Shown here piece by piece: positions 62,180-64,000 of a DNA stretch of 64,000 nucleotides. The position numbers and the translations under genes were made by a program. Numbering within the stretch: position 1 is the first letter of the stretch; every line of letters starts with the position of its first letter. The stretch is taken from positions 15,709,525-15,773,524 of the forward strand of contig CM037879.1 of NCBI GenBank assembly GCA_021292165.1, in the 5' to 3' direction. The notes under the pieces were generated by a model. It did no database searches and was not told the DNA's origin. It saw only the letters and a list, made by a program, of their open reading frames with translations. This stretch comes from Shinisaurus crocodilurus. Taxonomy: Eukaryota; Chordata; Lepidosauria; Squamata; Shinisauridae.

Positions 62180-63279
62180 TAAAGCATATGTAAATTAGCA
62201 TATGCAAATTTGTGCTTTTTTTTTTTTGTCTAGTGGGCCTGAGCCCCGGACCTAGCACCACCCCTGCCAAGATCACAGGAACCGGGGAAAGAGAGCAGTA
62301 TTACATGTGGAAGTCAGTGCTCTCAATCTGTGCCCAGGCCACCATGGTTAGACAGGACGTGTGTGTACATGGAATACCTCAACCATATTCAGAGTAGCAT
62401 TGCTCAATCGGGGAACATGAGCAGGAGAACCTCAATCAAAATACACTTTATTTTAACAATCCTTGAAGCGTTTGTTCCTTCCCATGCCAGCATGTGCCCC
62501 AAACAAGTTCATAATATCCCGTTTTCCAAATCCTAAAAATATGTAAAGATAACCTAAAATTTAAGTGGGTGGAGAGAGTACATACAAGGCGGTCTGAGGG
62601 ATCTGCTATTATACTACAGAGTGCTATGCAGCTCACATCGGATGCAATGTCCCGTGTTATACAGTTTGCCGAATAAGCGATCATGTAATGTAATAATTGC
62701 CAGATTGCGTAAAACTGCTTGGAAGAACAATGAACTGCAAACATTTTCATTTTATTTTTTTACCAAGATGTATAATGGAACTCACAACCATCTGTAAACA
62801 TTTCATGTGAATTGCCTCTCAGTTGATTTTCTTAACAGCCAATATTTAACCCTAGGTTAAGTTATGGGATTATCTTCTGAAATCCAACTGCTTAGGTATG
62901 TTATTAGCAACTGAGCAGTCTCTTCTCATGCAGTTCTGAAGGAGGCATCAAAGAAGGGAGTAATGGGCCCTTGATTGGAAAATGAAAGCAGGCTTTTAGC
63001 TTTTCACTAGTAGGCAGTCGGCTCATTTAATTTCAAATTTTGTGCACTTTGTTAGAGGATCATTTGCAAGAGAAAAGCATATTCCTTCTATATATGTAGA
63101 CACCCTCAGAAAAGCTGGTTAGTATAGCTTGCCATGAATTCCATTAACTTAACTCTTTCCACACTGTGTGGCTCTATTTCTACATAAGTGGAATTAACTG
63201 AGTTAGAACATGCAAGACAGAAGCATAATAACTGCTTTACAGACACAGTTATAGGACTGTGTGGGATCTTAAGACATGC
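62180..63279. other. Stretch without recognised features
   Basis: AT-rich unique sequence with a T run at 62218-62227. No coding homology. Confidence 0.45.
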
Positions 63280-63785
63280 CCTGACCATCCTTCGTCAACA
63301 TCCTATTACTGGTGGTGCAAAAGAGCTAATGCTTCTTTTAAACATATGTTTGGGCAATGTGCAGTAGTTGCTTCTTTTTGGGAGGAGGTTATTACACAGA
63401 TAAATTGTGTACTGGAACAGCCTTGAATACTCACTGGTGTCCACTCTCTTCTAAATTATTTACCTGCTTCATGGAAATTAACAAATGGTCAGCGTAAATG
63501 GATTCTCAATGCCCTTTTGACAGCTAAAAGACTGATATTACAACACAGGAAGGATAAGCATTCATCTCCTGTAATGCAATGGATTGAGGACCTTACAATA
63601 CTTTCAGTATTTGAACAAGTGGCATAGAGACCCACCTTCAAATGGATACTTATTTGGATATTTGGTCAGCTTTTGTTGAAGCCTATGTATAATTGCTAGA
63701 AAGTTGTATGTATTTCATATGTATTCATTGCTATGAATATATACAAATCCATATATGCAAATTAAAAAAAAACAAACAGGAAAAA
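63280..63785 (+). mobile_element. 5'-truncated L1 3' end
   Basis: Sense-oriented, with an ORF2 C-terminal remnant followed by about 150 bp of 3' region ending in ATGCAAATTAAAAAAAAAC. It is a third L1 lineage member, more decayed than those at 1475 and 48911. Confidence 0.7.
63310..63630 (+). pseudogene. L1 ORF2 C-terminal domain, decayed
   Basis: One frame reads YWWCKRANASFKHMFGQCAV and ASFWEEVITQI (about 63306-63420), the L1 Cys-rich knuckle in which the first Cys is Tyr; it ends at a stop after LEQP. After a frame change the reading NGQRKWILNALLTAKRLILQ and MQWIEDLTILSVFEQVA appears (about 63480-63628), matching the last block seen at 49932-50480. The lost Cys and the frameshift mark it as non-functional. 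Confidence 0.75.
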
Positions 63786-64000
63786 ATATATTATTTTTAA
63801 GTGTTGCTGCAAGTACCCATGGGTGCCACATTGAGGACCCTTCCATGGGCACTGTGTCAATCTAAGAATCTCAAAATATATTATTTTATATGCTTACTGT
63901 AAGAGTTCTGTACCTTGCATTGTGCTGTAAATATGTGAGTCGCCATGTTCAAACAGTTTATCCTTACTTCAACCACCAACTTGTAAGATGGTGTTTGTAG

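Overview
This window looks like nuclear DNA of a squamate reptile, most likely a lizard. The basis is its mixture of repeats: L2-, CR1-, L1- and RTE-like non-LTR retrotransposons side by side, tRNA-derived SINEs with CR1-type 3' ends, MIR-like CORE-SINEs, 5S-rRNA-derived SINEs, many short hAT-like and foldback DNA transposons, and abundant microsatellites. That is inferred from repeat types, not from a host gene. I recognise no host protein-coding gene, tRNA gene, rRNA gene or CRISPR array. Nearly all open reading frames are chance frames in repeats or unique DNA; the only protein homology is to retrotransposon enzymes.

Layout. 0-9 kb: CORE-SINEs, a CR1 3' end, a 5'-truncated L1 with a 15-bp target duplication, tRNA/CR1 SINEs, and an L2 tail split by a GC-rich insertion, then a foldback element. 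9-16 kb: foldback elements, a hAT-like element with CAG repeats, an antisense solo LTR, and the first copy of a 146-bp hAT MITE. 16-22 kb: a CORE-SINE inserted in a DNA element, an L2 C-terminal pseudogene and microsatellites. 22-29 kb: a GC-rich hAT-like element with perfect termini, SINEs and the first 5S-derived SINE. 29-39 kb: L2 tails, a foldback element, a second solo LTR, an LTR-like block, the second 5S SINE and AT-rich periodic repeats. 40-48 kb: a perfect 93-bp inverted repeat, a tandem duplication and several nested DNA elements. 48.8-50.8 kb: a four-layer nest of transposons. 51-54 kb: a near-complete L2 reverse transcriptase with one stop and one frameshift. 56-64 kb: a CR1 reverse-transcriptase tail, an RTE-like tail, the sense-strand 5S SINE, and an L1 tail at the right edge.

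The elements relate to one another as retrotransposition partners and as nested targets. The CR1 copy at 56.8-57.7 kb carries the same 3' tail as the three 5S-derived SINEs, so a CR1 enzyme is the likely mobiliser of that SINE family. The tRNA-derived SINEs share a different CR1-type tail with the CR1 fragments at 0.5, 11.1, 33, 35 and 41 kb. Target duplications and interrupted homologies give relative insertion orders. The stretches between elements (about 3.4-5.8, 14.4-15.7, 24.2-25.7, 38.6-40.8, 53.7-56.2 and 62.2-63.3 kb) show no recognisable coding content and could be intergenic or intronic.
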